Shown one piece after another: positions 47,086 to 55,557 of a stretch of DNA of 64,000 nucleotides. The stretch covers positions 806,001 to 870,000 of the forward strand of contig JACKEJ010000004.1 in assembly GCA_020633055.1 (NCBI GenBank), read 5' to 3'. The position numbers and the translations under genes were made by a program. Below the pieces are notes generated by a model. It did not search any database. It had not been told where the DNA came from and was given only the letters and a program-made list of their open reading frames with translations. This stretch comes from Sandaracinaceae bacterium (GTDB lineage Bacteria; Myxococcota_A; Polyangia; Polyangiales; Houyiibacteriaceae). The number at the start of each line of letters is the position of its first letter. Position 1 is the first letter of the stretch.

Positions 47086-49340
47086 CCCCGCACGCGACGC
47101 GTGCGCCCGCCCATCCCGCACGCGGGCCCTGGCGGCGAACGCGGCTCGCGCGGCGGATGCAGCTGCTGGCGCAGCTCGCGGTGCCCGCCATGCTCGCCCC
47201 CCTCGCACTGGCCGCGTGTGGCGCCGGAGACGCCACGGGTGACGCCGGGATGGACGCGAGCGCCGCCGACAGCGCCGTGATCGAAGGGCCGGACTACCTC
47301 GAGCAGCTGGACACCGTGGCCGAGTTCGAGAGCTTGGCGGCAGACGGAACCGTGAAGTACCTGGCGCGCGTCGACGGACGCGAGCCCCTGGTGGACGCCG
47401 ACTGCTTGTTCCAGAACAGCCGCCGCTTCCCGTTCCACGCGCAGTTCCTGCGGCGTGTGTTCCCCGAGTACAGCGACCTCAGCTTCGACACCTACGTGGA
47501 GTTCGTGCTGCGCCAGGCCACCCGGCGCGCGTGGGGTGGCGCGCTCGAGTGGCGCCCGCGGGTCACGCACCCGCTCAGCGGGCAGGCGGGCATCTACGTC
47601 TACTACGCCTATCAGGAGCGCCAGCCGGACGAGAACCTGAGCGTGTCCCAGCTGGTGGAGCTGGACCGGCGCCTCAAGGCCTGCGCGCCCATCGCGGCGA
47701 GCCAGCTGGTGTTCGTGCCCAGCGTCCTGGAGCAAGAGGTTCACGTGCGGCCGCTCGTGCCCGAGCTCAACGCCGCGGGCGTGGCGGTGCGCTTCCCGGC
47801 CGACCTGATCGACCGCGACTACGAGGCGTATAGCGTCGGCGAGAGCTACGGCTACCTGCACGTGATCCCGGCCGGGACGGCGGTCCCCGAGGACTACGGC
47901 TCGCGCGACGTGCTCGTGGTGGAGGGCGCGCCGCCCGACATCAGCACGCTCGCGGGGCTGATCTCGACACTCCCCCAGAGCTCGCTGAGCCACACCAACC
48001 TGCGGCTGCGCGAGCGCGGCCTGCCCAACGTGCTGCTGGCCCGCGCCTACACGGACAGCCGCGTGCGCGACCTGGAAGATCGCCTGGTGCACGTGGTGGC
48101 CACCGAGACCGAGCTGACGCTCACGTCGGCTACGCTGGCCGAGGCCGAGGCCTACTGGGAGGCGCACCGCCCGATGGTGGGCCCCGTGTCCAGCGACCTG
48201 AACGTGACGGCGCTCGAAGGCATGGACACGCTCACGCACGAAGACGCCATCGCCTACGGCGCGAAGGCCGCCAACCTGGGTGAGCTGCACGCCGTCTTGC
48301 CTGCGCAGAACCGCGTCGAGGGCTTCGGCATCCCGTTCAGCGCCTACCGCGACTTCATCGTGCACAACGGCCTCGACGCCAACATCACGGCCCTGCTGGC
48401 CGACCCGCAAGTGGGCACCGATCGCGCCTACCGCGCGGAGGCGCTCGACGACCTCCGCAAGGACATCCGCAACGGCGCGTTCCAGCCCGGGTTCTTCGCG
48501 GCGCTGGACGCGCGCCTGCGCGAGGTCTTCGGTGCGGACGCGGCCACCACGTTCATTCGCTTCCGCTCCAGCACCAACGCGGAGGACCTGGATGCGTTCA
48601 GCGGCGCGGGCCTGTACGACTCGAAGACGGGCTGCCTGGCGGACGACCTGGACGCCGACACCGTGGGCCCCTCGCACTGCTTGAGCGCCGAGCACCGCAC
48701 GTTCATCGAGGCCGAGCTCGCGCGCCGACGCGCGGAGCAGACCGCGCACCCGGAGCGCTGGTGGGTGGCGGACATCATCGCGGACCTCGAGGACGACCTG
48801 ACCGACGAGAAGACCGTGGCGGACGCGGTGCGCAAGGTGTGGCGCAGCCTCTGGAACCTGCGCGCGTACGACGAGCGGGAGTACTACGGCATCCCGCACA
48901 CCGACGTGTTCATGGGCATCGCCGTGCAGCCCACCTTCGTGATGGAGCGCATGGAGTCGGTGGCCGTCACGCACCTGCGCCCGGACGCGGGCGACCCGCT
49001 CTACCGCGTGGTCTCGCAGCTGGGCGAGGTGGGCATCGTTCGACCCATCGACCCCGGCGCGGTGCCCGAGACGCTGACCTTCCGGCGCACGCCGGCCGCG
49101 CCCAACGGCATGAGCGACGTGCGGGTGGCGATCCCGTCGTCGCTCTCACCAGGGGCGCAGCCGCTGTACGACACGGCCATGCAAGCCCAGCTGGGCGCGC
49201 TGCTGTTCACCGTGCACGACCACTTCGCCGCGAACGTCTATCCGCAGCTCACGGGGCTGCGCCTCGACGTGGAGATCGAGGTCACGGACGGGCGCATCGT
49301 GCTCAAGCAGGCGCGCCCGTACCTGGGCGTCGAACCCTGA
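47082..49340 (+). CDS. Exported lipoprotein with a PEP-synthase/PPDK-type ATP-grasp domain
   Basis: About 752 residues from GTG 47082. The N-terminus is basic (RRTRLARR) and hydrophobic, with lipobox LAAC at residue 46, so it is predicted to be exported and lipidated. About residues 80-380 have no recognised family (PFHAQFLRRVFPEYSDLSF; YVYYAYQERQPDE). From about 387 the PEP/pyruvate-binding fold of PEP synthase and pyruvate phosphate dikinase begins: EDAIAYGAKAANLGELHAV, RFRSSTNAEDLDAFSGAGLY (about 493) and the closing strand GRIVLKQARPYLG. These enzymes use ATP in the cytoplasm, so export is odd. There is no phosphohistidine or PEP-binding C-terminal domain, so it may be a catalytically unusual kinase or a binding protein. 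Confidence 0.82.
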   Translation: MTPHATRAPAHPARGPWRRTRLARRMQLLAQLAVPAMLAPLALAACGAGDATGDAGMDASAADSAVIEGPDYLEQLDTVAEFESLAADGTVKYLARVDGREPLVDADCLFQNSRRFPFHAQFLRRVFPEYSDLSFDTYVEFVLRQATRRAWGGALEWRPRVTHPLSGQAGIYVYYAYQERQPDENLSVSQLVELDRRLKACAPIAASQLVFVPSVLEQEVHVRPLVPELNAAGVAVRFPADLIDRDYEAYSVGESYGYLHVIPAGTAVPEDYGSRDVLVVEGAPPDISTLAGLISTLPQSSLSHTNLRLRERGLPNVLLARAYTDSRVRDLEDRLVHVVATETELTLTSATLAEAEAYWEAHRPMVGPVSSDLNVTALEGMDTLTHEDAIAYGAKAANLGELHAVLPAQNRVEGFGIPFSAYRDFIVHNGLDANITALLADPQVGTDRAYRAEALDDLRKDIRNGAFQPGFFAALDARLREVFGADAATTFIRFRSSTNAEDLDAFSGAGLYDSKTGCLADDLDADTVGPSHCLSAEHRTFIEAELARRRAEQTAHPERWWVADIIADLEDDLTDEKTVADAVRKVWRSLWNLRAYDEREYYGIPHTDVFMGIAVQPTFVMERMESVAVTHLRPDAGDPLYRVVSQLGEVGIVRPIDPGAVPETLTFRRTPAAPNGMSDVRVAIPSSLSPGAQPLYDTAMQAQLGALLFTVHDHFAANVYPQLTGLRLDVEIEVTDGRIVLKQARPYLGVEP

Positions 49341-49343
49341 GCG

Positions 49344-49877
49344 TCAGCTGGGCTCGACCACCATCGCGATGGCGCGGCCTTGCAGGCTGGGGCGCGAGGC
49401 GACGCGCGCGATGCTCGCCAGCGACTCCTCGAAGTACTCCTGCATCATGGCCGTCCAGCGCTCGGGGTAGGCGTTCTCGCGACCGCGCAGGCGCATCACG
49501 AGCTTCACCTTGTCGCCTCGCTCGAGGAAGCCGCGGGCGCGCGCGAGCTTCGTGTGGAGGTCGTGATCGTCGGTCTTGGGCCGCATCTGGACGATCTTCA
49601 GGCTGGTCGAGGCGCTCTTGCTGGCCGCGCGCTGCTTCTTCTTGTCGTACTTGAACTTGCCGTAGTCCATCAGGCGGCAGACGGGCGGTCGCACGTTCGG
49701 TGCCACCTCGACCAGGTCGAGGCCCTGGGCGCGTGCGAGCTCGCGCGCCTCGTCGGGGTGCATGATCCCGAGCGGCTCGCCGTCGGCGGCGATGACTCGG
49801 ATCTCGGGGATACGGATGCGGCCGTTGATGCGGTGCTCGGCCTGAGGAAGTGTCCTGTCACGATGGAATCGACCCAA
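49344..49877 (-). CDS. infC: Translation initiation factor IF-3
   Basis: 177 residues, the normal IF-3 length. Signatures are HRINGRIRIPEIRVI, EAREL..AQGLDLVEVAPN, PPVCRLMDYGKFKYDKKKQ and the C-domain VKLVMRLRGRENAYPERWTA, ending RAIAMVVEPS. It binds the 30S subunit and polices start codons. The start is not ATG: TTG 49877-49875 with AAAGGA six bases upstream is preferred, and ATT at 49880-49878 directly before it is another rare codon of the type used by infC elsewhere. Rare starts allow IF-3 to limit its own synthesis. No rpmI or rplT follows; a convergent lipoprotein gene ends 3 bp away. Confidence 0.95.
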   Translation of the reverse strand: MGRFHRDRTLPQAEHRINGRIRIPEIRVIAADGEPLGIMHPDEARELARAQGLDLVEVAPNVRPPVCRLMDYGKFKYDKKKQRAASKSASTSLKIVQMRPKTDDHDLHTKLARARGFLERGDKVKLVMRLRGRENAYPERWTAMMQEYFEESLASIARVASRPSLQGRAIAMVVEPS

Positions 49878-50302
49878 AATGTGTCCTTTGCATGGGGTGG
49901 GAGGGCGGCCGGCGCGCTGGCCGCGAGCCCTCGTGGATGAGCGTCCTCAACGCGAAGCGGACCCACCTGGGAGGCGGGGCACGGACCCACGGGAGAGGCG
50001 CCGGAAGGGCGCCCGATCTCCACGAGGAGTCACACTCAGGCCAACAAAGTAGGGGCGAGACGCGCACATCGCAAACTCGAGCGCGCCCTTGACGCAGCGA
50101 AACCAAGACGCCACAACGTACGGGCGGCGCCAACGCGTCGCGACGATGACCTACTGAAGCGCTCACCACCCGCCCCGCCCTGCACCCGCCCGTACGCGCG
50201 AGTGCGCGGGGTCGTGTCCACCGCTCGGGCCCTCGGCCGTCGTTCGCGCGACGCCCGCGACCACGCGACGCCACCGCCCGAGCTGTTTCTCCGTAGGTCC
50301 CC
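49878..50302. other. Divergent gap with possible structured infC leader
   Basis: 425 bp between infC and the divergent ABC-F gene. On the infC side, CCTCGTGGA/TCCACGAGG (49929-49937, 50019-50027) can pair over about 80 bases, with a GGCGCC-GGAAG-GGCGCC hairpin inside near 50000-50020. No small gene with a ribosome-binding site was found. Confidence 0.35.
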
Positions 50303-51790
50303 ATGCCCTCCATCGTCCTCTCTCACCTCTCGTTCGGGTACGACGCGACGCGCGCCGTGCTCGAGAACCTCGACCTCAGCTTCGCCCCCGGCTGGCACGG
50401 CGTCGTCGGCGCGAACGGTGCGGGCAAGAGCACGCTGCTCGCGCTCGTCACGGGTGCCCTCGCGCCTACGCGCGGGCACGTCATGCGCTCGGCCGACATC
50501 GCGCGCGTCGCGTTCGTGCCGCAAGCCACGGAGCACCGCACCCCCACGGTGGACGCGCTCACGTCGCGCTACGACCGCATCGCCGCGCGCTGGTGCGGGC
50601 GGCTCTCCGTGGATCCCGCCGAGCTCGCGCGCTGGGACACGCTGTCGCCCGGCGAGCGCATGCGCGCGCACCTGTGCGCCGCGCTGGTGGACGAGCCCGA
50701 CGTGCTGGTGCTGGACGAGCCCACCAACCACCTGGATGCGGAGGCGCGCGAGCAGGTGCTGGCTGCGCTCGCGCGCTTCTCCGGCATCGGCCTCTTGGTG
50801 TCCCACGACCGCGCCTGGCTGGACGCGCTGTGCACGCAGACGGTGTGGCTCGAAGAGGGCGGCGCGCGCGCCTGGGCGGGCGGCTACACGGCCGCCGCAG
50901 AGGGGCGCGCGCAAGGGCGGGCCGCGGCGCGCGCGGCGCGTGACGTGGCCCGCGCCGAGGTCTCGCGGCTCACGCGCTCGGCGGAGCGTGCCCAGCGCGC
51001 ACGCGCCGGCGCGGAGCGTATGATCTCCACCAAGCACCGCGCGCGCTCACCGAAGGACAACGACGCGCGCGGCATCCTCGCGCGTACGCGCGCCGAGTGG
51101 GCCGAGGCGCGGCTGGGGCGCGCGGCCGCCACGCGCGATGCCCAGCTGGGGCGCGCGCAGGAGACCCTCGCGGCCCTCCCCAAGGTGTGCGCCGAGCGGG
51201 GTCGCGCGCTCACGTTCGAGAGCACGGGCGGTGGCGGACCGCTGCTGCTGTCGCTCGACGGGCAAGACGTGTGCGCCGGCGAGCGGGTGGTGCTGCGCGA
51301 CGTGCACGTGGCGCTGCGCCGCGGCGAGCGGGTGTGGCTGCGTGGCGAGAACGGCGCGGGCAAGACGTCGCTCCTGCGTGCGCTGCTGAAGGCCCGTGAG
51401 CGACCGCGCGCGCTGTACGTGCCGCAAGAGCTGGAGCGCGACGTCGTCACGCGCCATCAGCAGGACCTGCTGGCGCTGCCCCCGGACGTCCGCGGTCGCG
51501 CGTTCCAGCGGCTCGCGGCGCTGGGCTGTGACCCCACCATCGTGACCAGCTCCTCCGCCCCCTCGCTGGGCGAGGCGCGCAAGCTCGCGCTGGCCGCGGG
51601 GCTCGCGCGCCCGCTCGACGCCATCCTGCTGGACGAGCCCACCAACCACCTGGACCTGCCCTCCATCGAGCGCCTGGAGCACGCCCTCGACGACTTCCCC
51701 GGCGCGCTGCTGATCGTCAGCCACGACGAGCGCTTCGCCGAGGCCCTGTGCGACACGGTCTGGACCGTCGAAGCGGGGCAGGTGCGATGA
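50303..51790 (+). CDS. ABC-F family ATPase
   Basis: 495 residues with two ABC cassettes and no membrane helix, the ABC-F layout whose members act on ribosomes (stall rescue or antibiotic protection). First cassette: Walker A GANGAGKST near residue 38, LSPGERMRAHLCAAL signature, VLVLDEPTNHLDAEA. A basic linker of about 80 residues holds RSAERAQRARAGAERM. Second cassette: GENGAGKTSLLRALL and LGEARKLALAAGLARPLDAI, with LLDEPTNHLDLPS. The subfamily (Uup-, EttA- or resistance-like) cannot be assigned by eye, and the short interdomain linker argues against typical long-linker resistance types. Confidence 0.92.
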   Translation: MPSIVLSHLSFGYDATRAVLENLDLSFAPGWHGVVGANGAGKSTLLALVTGALAPTRGHVMRSADIARVAFVPQATEHRTPTVDALTSRYDRIAARWCGRLSVDPAELARWDTLSPGERMRAHLCAALVDEPDVLVLDEPTNHLDAEAREQVLAALARFSGIGLLVSHDRAWLDALCTQTVWLEEGGARAWAGGYTAAAEGRAQGRAAARAARDVARAEVSRLTRSAERAQRARAGAERMISTKHRARSPKDNDARGILARTRAEWAEARLGRAAATRDAQLGRAQETLAALPKVCAERGRALTFESTGGGGPLLLSLDGQDVCAGERVVLRDVHVALRRGERVWLRGENGAGKTSLLRALLKARERPRALYVPQELERDVVTRHQQDLLALPPDVRGRAFQRLAALGCDPTIVTSSSAPSLGEARKLALAAGLARPLDAILLDEPTNHLDLPSIERLEHALDDFPGALLIVSHDERFAEALCDTVWTVEAGQVR

Positions 51791-51902
51791 AGGGCGAGTC
51801 GGACAGCATCCGGTCGCCGTCACTCGCTGGCCGCGCCCGCAGCCCACGTCGGTGCGGCACGTCGCGCCGACGCCAGAGTGTGTCACCCTTGGCGCCGATA
51901 TC

Positions 51903-53543
51903 ATGACCGCAACGTCCCACAATCCCGCCGACAGCGCGCGCCTGCGCGATCGCCGCCAGACGCTGAGCGCCATCGCGACCCGCCGTGAGCCCTGGGACAT
52001 CGTCGTCGTGGGCGGTGGCATCACGGGCGCAGGCATCGCGCGCGAGGCGGCCCGACGTGGGCGAGCCGTGCTGCTGGTCGAGCAGCGGGACTTCGCGTGG
52101 GGGACCTCCAGCCGCTCCTCCAAGATGGTGCACGGGGGGCTGCGCTACCTGGCCCAGGCGGACTTCAAGCTCACGCGCGACGCGCTGCGCGAGCGCGAGC
52201 GTCTGCTGCACGAGGCGCCCCAGCTGGTGCATCGGACGGGCTACTGGTGGCCCCACCGCAAGGGGCAGTTCCCGGGACCCATCGGCCTTGGCCTCGCGCT
52301 CGAGCTGTACGACCGTCTGGCAGGCATCCGCGACCATCGCTTCGTGCGCCGCGACGAGTACCTCCGCGCCGTCCCCGGGAGCAACCCGCGCGGGCTGGTG
52401 GGAGGCACCTACTTCACGGACTCGACGGTCGACGACGCGCGGCTGGTGCTACGCGTGCTGGACGAGGCGGTGGCCGACGGGGCCCGCACGCTCAACTACG
52501 CGCGCGTGTCCGAGCTGCTGCGCACGGCCGGGCAGGTGACGGGGGTGCGCGTCGTCGACGAGGTGTCCGGAGAGACTCTGAACGTCTCTGCCCGCGTGGT
52601 GATCAACGCGACGGGCGCGTGGGCCGACGTACTGCGCAGCAAGGTCGCGGGCGAGCGCAAGGTGCGCCCCCTGCGCGGGAGCCACCTGGTGCTGCCCCGC
52701 GCGCGGCTGCCCCTCGACGAGGTCATCGGCTTCCCGCACCCCGAGGACAAGCGCCCGGTGTTCGTGTACCCGTGGGAGGGGGCGACGATCGTCGGCACGA
52801 CCGACCTGGACCACCGCGCTTCGCTGAACGAAGAGCCGCGCATCAGCAAAGAGGAGCTGCGCTACTTGCTGAGCGCCGCGCAGCGCGAGTTCCCCGACGC
52901 GGAGCTCGGGCGCGAGGACATCGTCGCCACGTGGGCCGGCGTGCGGCCGGTCGTGGCGTCGGGCAAGGGTGTCGATCCCAGCAAGGAGCGGCGCGACCAC
53001 GTGGTGTGGGACGACCACGGCCTGATCAGCGTGACCGGCGGCAAGCTGACGACGTTCCGGCTGATCGCGCTCGACGCGCTGCAGCGCGCCGCCCGTCACG
53101 TGCCGGGCCTCGACGCCCGCGACACGCGTGAGCCGACATTCCGACGCGCGCCGATCACGGGCCCGACCGCGCTATCGCGCCACGTGCGCGAGCGTCTCGA
53201 GGGGCGCTACGGACCGTTGCTGCCGCGCTTCCTGAGCGAGATGCCCGCGGACGAGCTGGTGCCCATCGGAGACACCGAAACCCTGGTAGCCGACCTGCGC
53301 TGGGCCGCGCGACACGAAGCCGTGGTGCGCCTCGAAGACCTCCTGCTGCGCCGCACGCGCCTCGGCCTCCTGCTTCCCGACGGTGCGAGCGCGCACGCCA
53401 CGCCGATCAAGCGCGCCGTTCAGTCCGAGCTGGGCCTCGATGACGACGCCTACGGCCATGCGTGGGACACGTACCTCACGCTCGTGAGGGACAGGTACGG
53501 CCTCCCGGGCGAGGCGCGCGAGGCGCGCGAGGCGGTAGGGTGA
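51903..53543 (+). CDS. glpD: FAD-dependent glycerol-3-phosphate dehydrogenase
   Basis: 546 residues from ATG 51903. The FAD Rossmann motif IVVVGGGITGAGIAREAARR is near residue 35, followed by SSRSSKMVHGGLRYLAQADF (the GlpD signature), RVVINATGAWAD and HLVLPRARLP. It oxidises glycerol 3-phosphate to dihydroxyacetone phosphate at the membrane, passing electrons to quinone. The length and C-terminal cap (WAARHEAVVRLEDLLLRRTR) are typical of GlpD. No glpK or glpF is nearby. Confidence 0.93.
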   Translation: MTATSHNPADSARLRDRRQTLSAIATRREPWDIVVVGGGITGAGIAREAARRGRAVLLVEQRDFAWGTSSRSSKMVHGGLRYLAQADFKLTRDALRERERLLHEAPQLVHRTGYWWPHRKGQFPGPIGLGLALELYDRLAGIRDHRFVRRDEYLRAVPGSNPRGLVGGTYFTDSTVDDARLVLRVLDEAVADGARTLNYARVSELLRTAGQVTGVRVVDEVSGETLNVSARVVINATGAWADVLRSKVAGERKVRPLRGSHLVLPRARLPLDEVIGFPHPEDKRPVFVYPWEGATIVGTTDLDHRASLNEEPRISKEELRYLLSAAQREFPDAELGREDIVATWAGVRPVVASGKGVDPSKERRDHVVWDDHGLISVTGGKLTTFRLIALDALQRAARHVPGLDARDTREPTFRRAPITGPTALSRHVRERLEGRYGPLLPRFLSEMPADELVPIGDTETLVADLRWAARHEAVVRLEDLLLRRTRLGLLLPDGASAHATPIKRAVQSELGLDDDAYGHAWDTYLTLVRDRYGLPGEAREAREAVG

Positions 53544-53636
53544 CTCCCACGCGGTGACTCTTGCGGACGGAGGGCCCGCGCCGCCATGATGACCGCTCGG
53601 TGTGGGACACGCCCCAACGGATGGAGCACAGAGCGA

Positions 53637-54863
53637 ATGAAGATTCTCCTCGCGGATGACGACGCGGTCGCCAGGCTGACCCTGACGAAGATCTTGGAGC
53701 ACCTGGGCCACGAAGTGCTCTCGGCCTCCGATGGTGAGGAAGCGCTCGCGATCCTGGAGGGAGCTGCTGCGCCGCGGCTCGTGGTGCTCGATTGGGTCAT
53801 GCCGGGGTTGGACGGGGTCACGCTGTGTCGTCGCATCCGCGCCCGGACACGAGCGCCCTACACCTACATCGTGATGGTCAGCGCCAAGTCGCGCCGCGAC
53901 GACGTCCTCGAGGCCATGGCGGCCGGCGCGGACGACTTCGTGTCCAAGCCCTACTCCTTGAAGAGCATGGCGGCGCGCATCGCCGTCGGGGAACGCGTCC
54001 TGGACCAGAGCCGGACGTCGCCCGCCGAGGCGCTGCGCACCTTCGAGGCAGCGCTGACGAGCCAGACTGGTGGCGAGGTGGTGGCGCGCGCAGGAGACGC
54101 CGTGGGGCGGGTCCACATCGCGGCGGGACAGATCGTGTGGGCACACCTGTCGACGGAGTCTGGCTCGCTGCAGGACGTGGTGGCGGACTTGGTGCCTCTC
54201 TCGCGCGACGAGGCGCTCAGCGTGGTCGAGGAGGCGCGTACGTCAGGCAAGAGTTTTGGCGAGGTGTTGGTCGACTGGCAGTTCGTCGAGGCCGACCGGC
54301 TGCGCAGCTGCCTGCAGGCGTGGATCGCGAAGAAGCTGACGGCGATCCTCTCCCTCGACGAGCTGAGCACCTTCTTCGTGCCCGCCACGCGCAAGCTCGC
54401 GCCCTCCGCGTTCGGGTTCGACTGGTCGGAGGTCAGCACACTGGCGCTCGGCGAAGCGACCGGGCCTCGCGGCGCGGCGAGCAAGCGGTCGATCAGTGGC
54501 GTGGGCATCGAGGTCCCCCCGCCGGACGCGCAGATCGTCGAGGCGGTCGAGCAGTTCTCGAAAGCCGAGGGCGTGCTGTCGGTGGCCGCCATCGACCGTG
54601 CGCTCGGCAGGACGCTGCACGCAACGGGCGCGCCGCTCGACGAAGGCCTGTACCTGGCGGTGCTGCACGCCATCTCGCTCGCGGAGCTGTCGGAGGGCAC
54701 CGTCGGCGAAGACCTGATCCTGACCAGCTCGCGCCGCATCTTCCTCGCGCGCGTCATCCCCGCACGCAGCGGCGTCGCGATCTTCACGGTGCTCGAGGGG
54801 GACGAGTCGAACCTCGGTCGCGCGCGGGTGCTGTTGAAGCAGGCCGTGGCGTCCATCACCTGA
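53637..54863 (+). CDS. Response regulator with DUF4388-type module
   Basis: 408 residues from ATG 53637 (an in-frame ATG at 53586 exists). Receiver domain first: acidic pair DDD (7-9), phospho-Asp52 in VVLDWVMPG and Lys104 in FVSKPYS. After about residue 130 comes the module seen at 20672-21652: HIAAGQIVWAHLSTESGSLQ, then KSFGEVLVDWQFVEADRLRS and KKLTAILSLDELSTFF. The C-terminal region, VGEDLILTSSRRIFLARVIP and VAIFTVLEGDESNLG, could be a roadblock-like or further regulatory fold. No DNA-binding or enzyme domain is visible, so the output is probably protein-protein. The partner kinase is not local. Confidence 0.87.
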   Translation: MKILLADDDAVARLTLTKILEHLGHEVLSASDGEEALAILEGAAAPRLVVLDWVMPGLDGVTLCRRIRARTRAPYTYIVMVSAKSRRDDVLEAMAAGADDFVSKPYSLKSMAARIAVGERVLDQSRTSPAEALRTFEAALTSQTGGEVVARAGDAVGRVHIAAGQIVWAHLSTESGSLQDVVADLVPLSRDEALSVVEEARTSGKSFGEVLVDWQFVEADRLRSCLQAWIAKKLTAILSLDELSTFFVPATRKLAPSAFGFDWSEVSTLALGEATGPRGAASKRSISGVGIEVPPPDAQIVEAVEQFSKAEGVLSVAAIDRALGRTLHATGAPLDEGLYLAVLHAISLAELSEGTVGEDLILTSSRRIFLARVIPARSGVAIFTVLEGDESNLGRARVLLKQAVASIT

Positions 54864-54939
54864 AGCCGCGCGGCGTCGCGGCCGGGTCCCCTTCCCTCAG
54901 GCGCACACTGCGGCGACGCGCTGGCCGCGACGCCGAGGG

Positions 54940-54977
54940 TTGACACACGCACATTAACGTAACATTTAAAGTTACGT
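54940..54977 (+). promoter_or_regulatory. Rrf2 gene promoter with operator spanning the start codon
   Basis: A consensus -35 TTGACA (54940-54945) is followed at 17-18 bp by ATTTAA-like DNA. An inverted repeat ACGTAAC-N7-GTTACGT (54957-54963, 54971-54977) covers the -10 and reaches into the GTG start at 54976. A transcript starting near the GTG would be nearly leaderless, and bound regulator would block its own promoter. Confidence 0.6.
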
Positions 54978-55482
54978 GAGAAACGACAGCCGCCTCTCCT
55001 CCGTGCTCCACGCGCTCCTGCACATGGCGTCGCACACCGGGCCCATGACCTCGGAGCAGCTGGCCACCTGCATGCAGACCAACCCCGTGGTGGTGCGACG
55101 CACCATGGCCGGGCTGCGCGAGGCTGGCATCGTGCGCTCGGAGAAGGGACGCGGTGGCGGCTGGTCCCTCGAACGCGTGCTGGCACACATCACGCTGCGC
55201 GATCTGCACGACGCGCTCGGCGAGCCCTCGCTCTTCGCGGTGGGCCACCACCACGCGGAGAGCACGTGCCTGGTGGAGCAAGCCGTCAACGCAGCGCTCG
55301 GCGACGTGTTCGAGGAGGCCGAGCGACTCCTCCTCGCCCGTCTGGGCGCGGTCACGCTCGCGCAGCTCGAGCAGGACTTCACGGAGCGCATGGGCCGCGC
55401 CGGACACACGCCGGGCGAGCACCACCACGCGCGTCACGCCCCCGGCGGCAAGCACGGCCCCACCGGCCGCAGCCTCCGATGA
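54976..55482 (+). CDS. Rrf2-family transcriptional regulator
   Basis: 168 residues from GTG 54976. The winged HTH covers residues about 3-80: LSSVLHALLHMASHTGPMTS, QLATCMQTNPVVVRRTMAGL and GIVRSEKGRGGGWSLER. The region around STCLVEQAVNAALGDVFEEA is the Rrf2 second half. Only two cysteines are seen and the three-Cys cluster of the Fe-S members is lacking, so this is likely a cofactor-free (YwnA-like) regulator. A His-rich tail (HHHARHAPGG) is extra. The methyltransferase 75 bp downstream is the probable target, with autoregulation through the overlapping inverted repeat. Confidence 0.9.
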   Translation: MRNDSRLSSVLHALLHMASHTGPMTSEQLATCMQTNPVVVRRTMAGLREAGIVRSEKGRGGGWSLERVLAHITLRDLHDALGEPSLFAVGHHHAESTCLVEQAVNAALGDVFEEAERLLLARLGAVTLAQLEQDFTERMGRAGHTPGEHHHARHAPGGKHGPTGRSLR

Positions 55483-55557
55483 ACCCGGCGGCCAGGCGAC
55501 GCGCGCGAGAACAGGAACCACCCGATGCCACCCGCACCCGCACCCCTGGAGACACCC

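Noticed and set aside
49858..50313. Minus-strand 151-residue frame upstream of infC
   Set aside because: Low-complexity Arg/Gly-rich, spans the divergent promoter region, and there is no ribosome-binding site.
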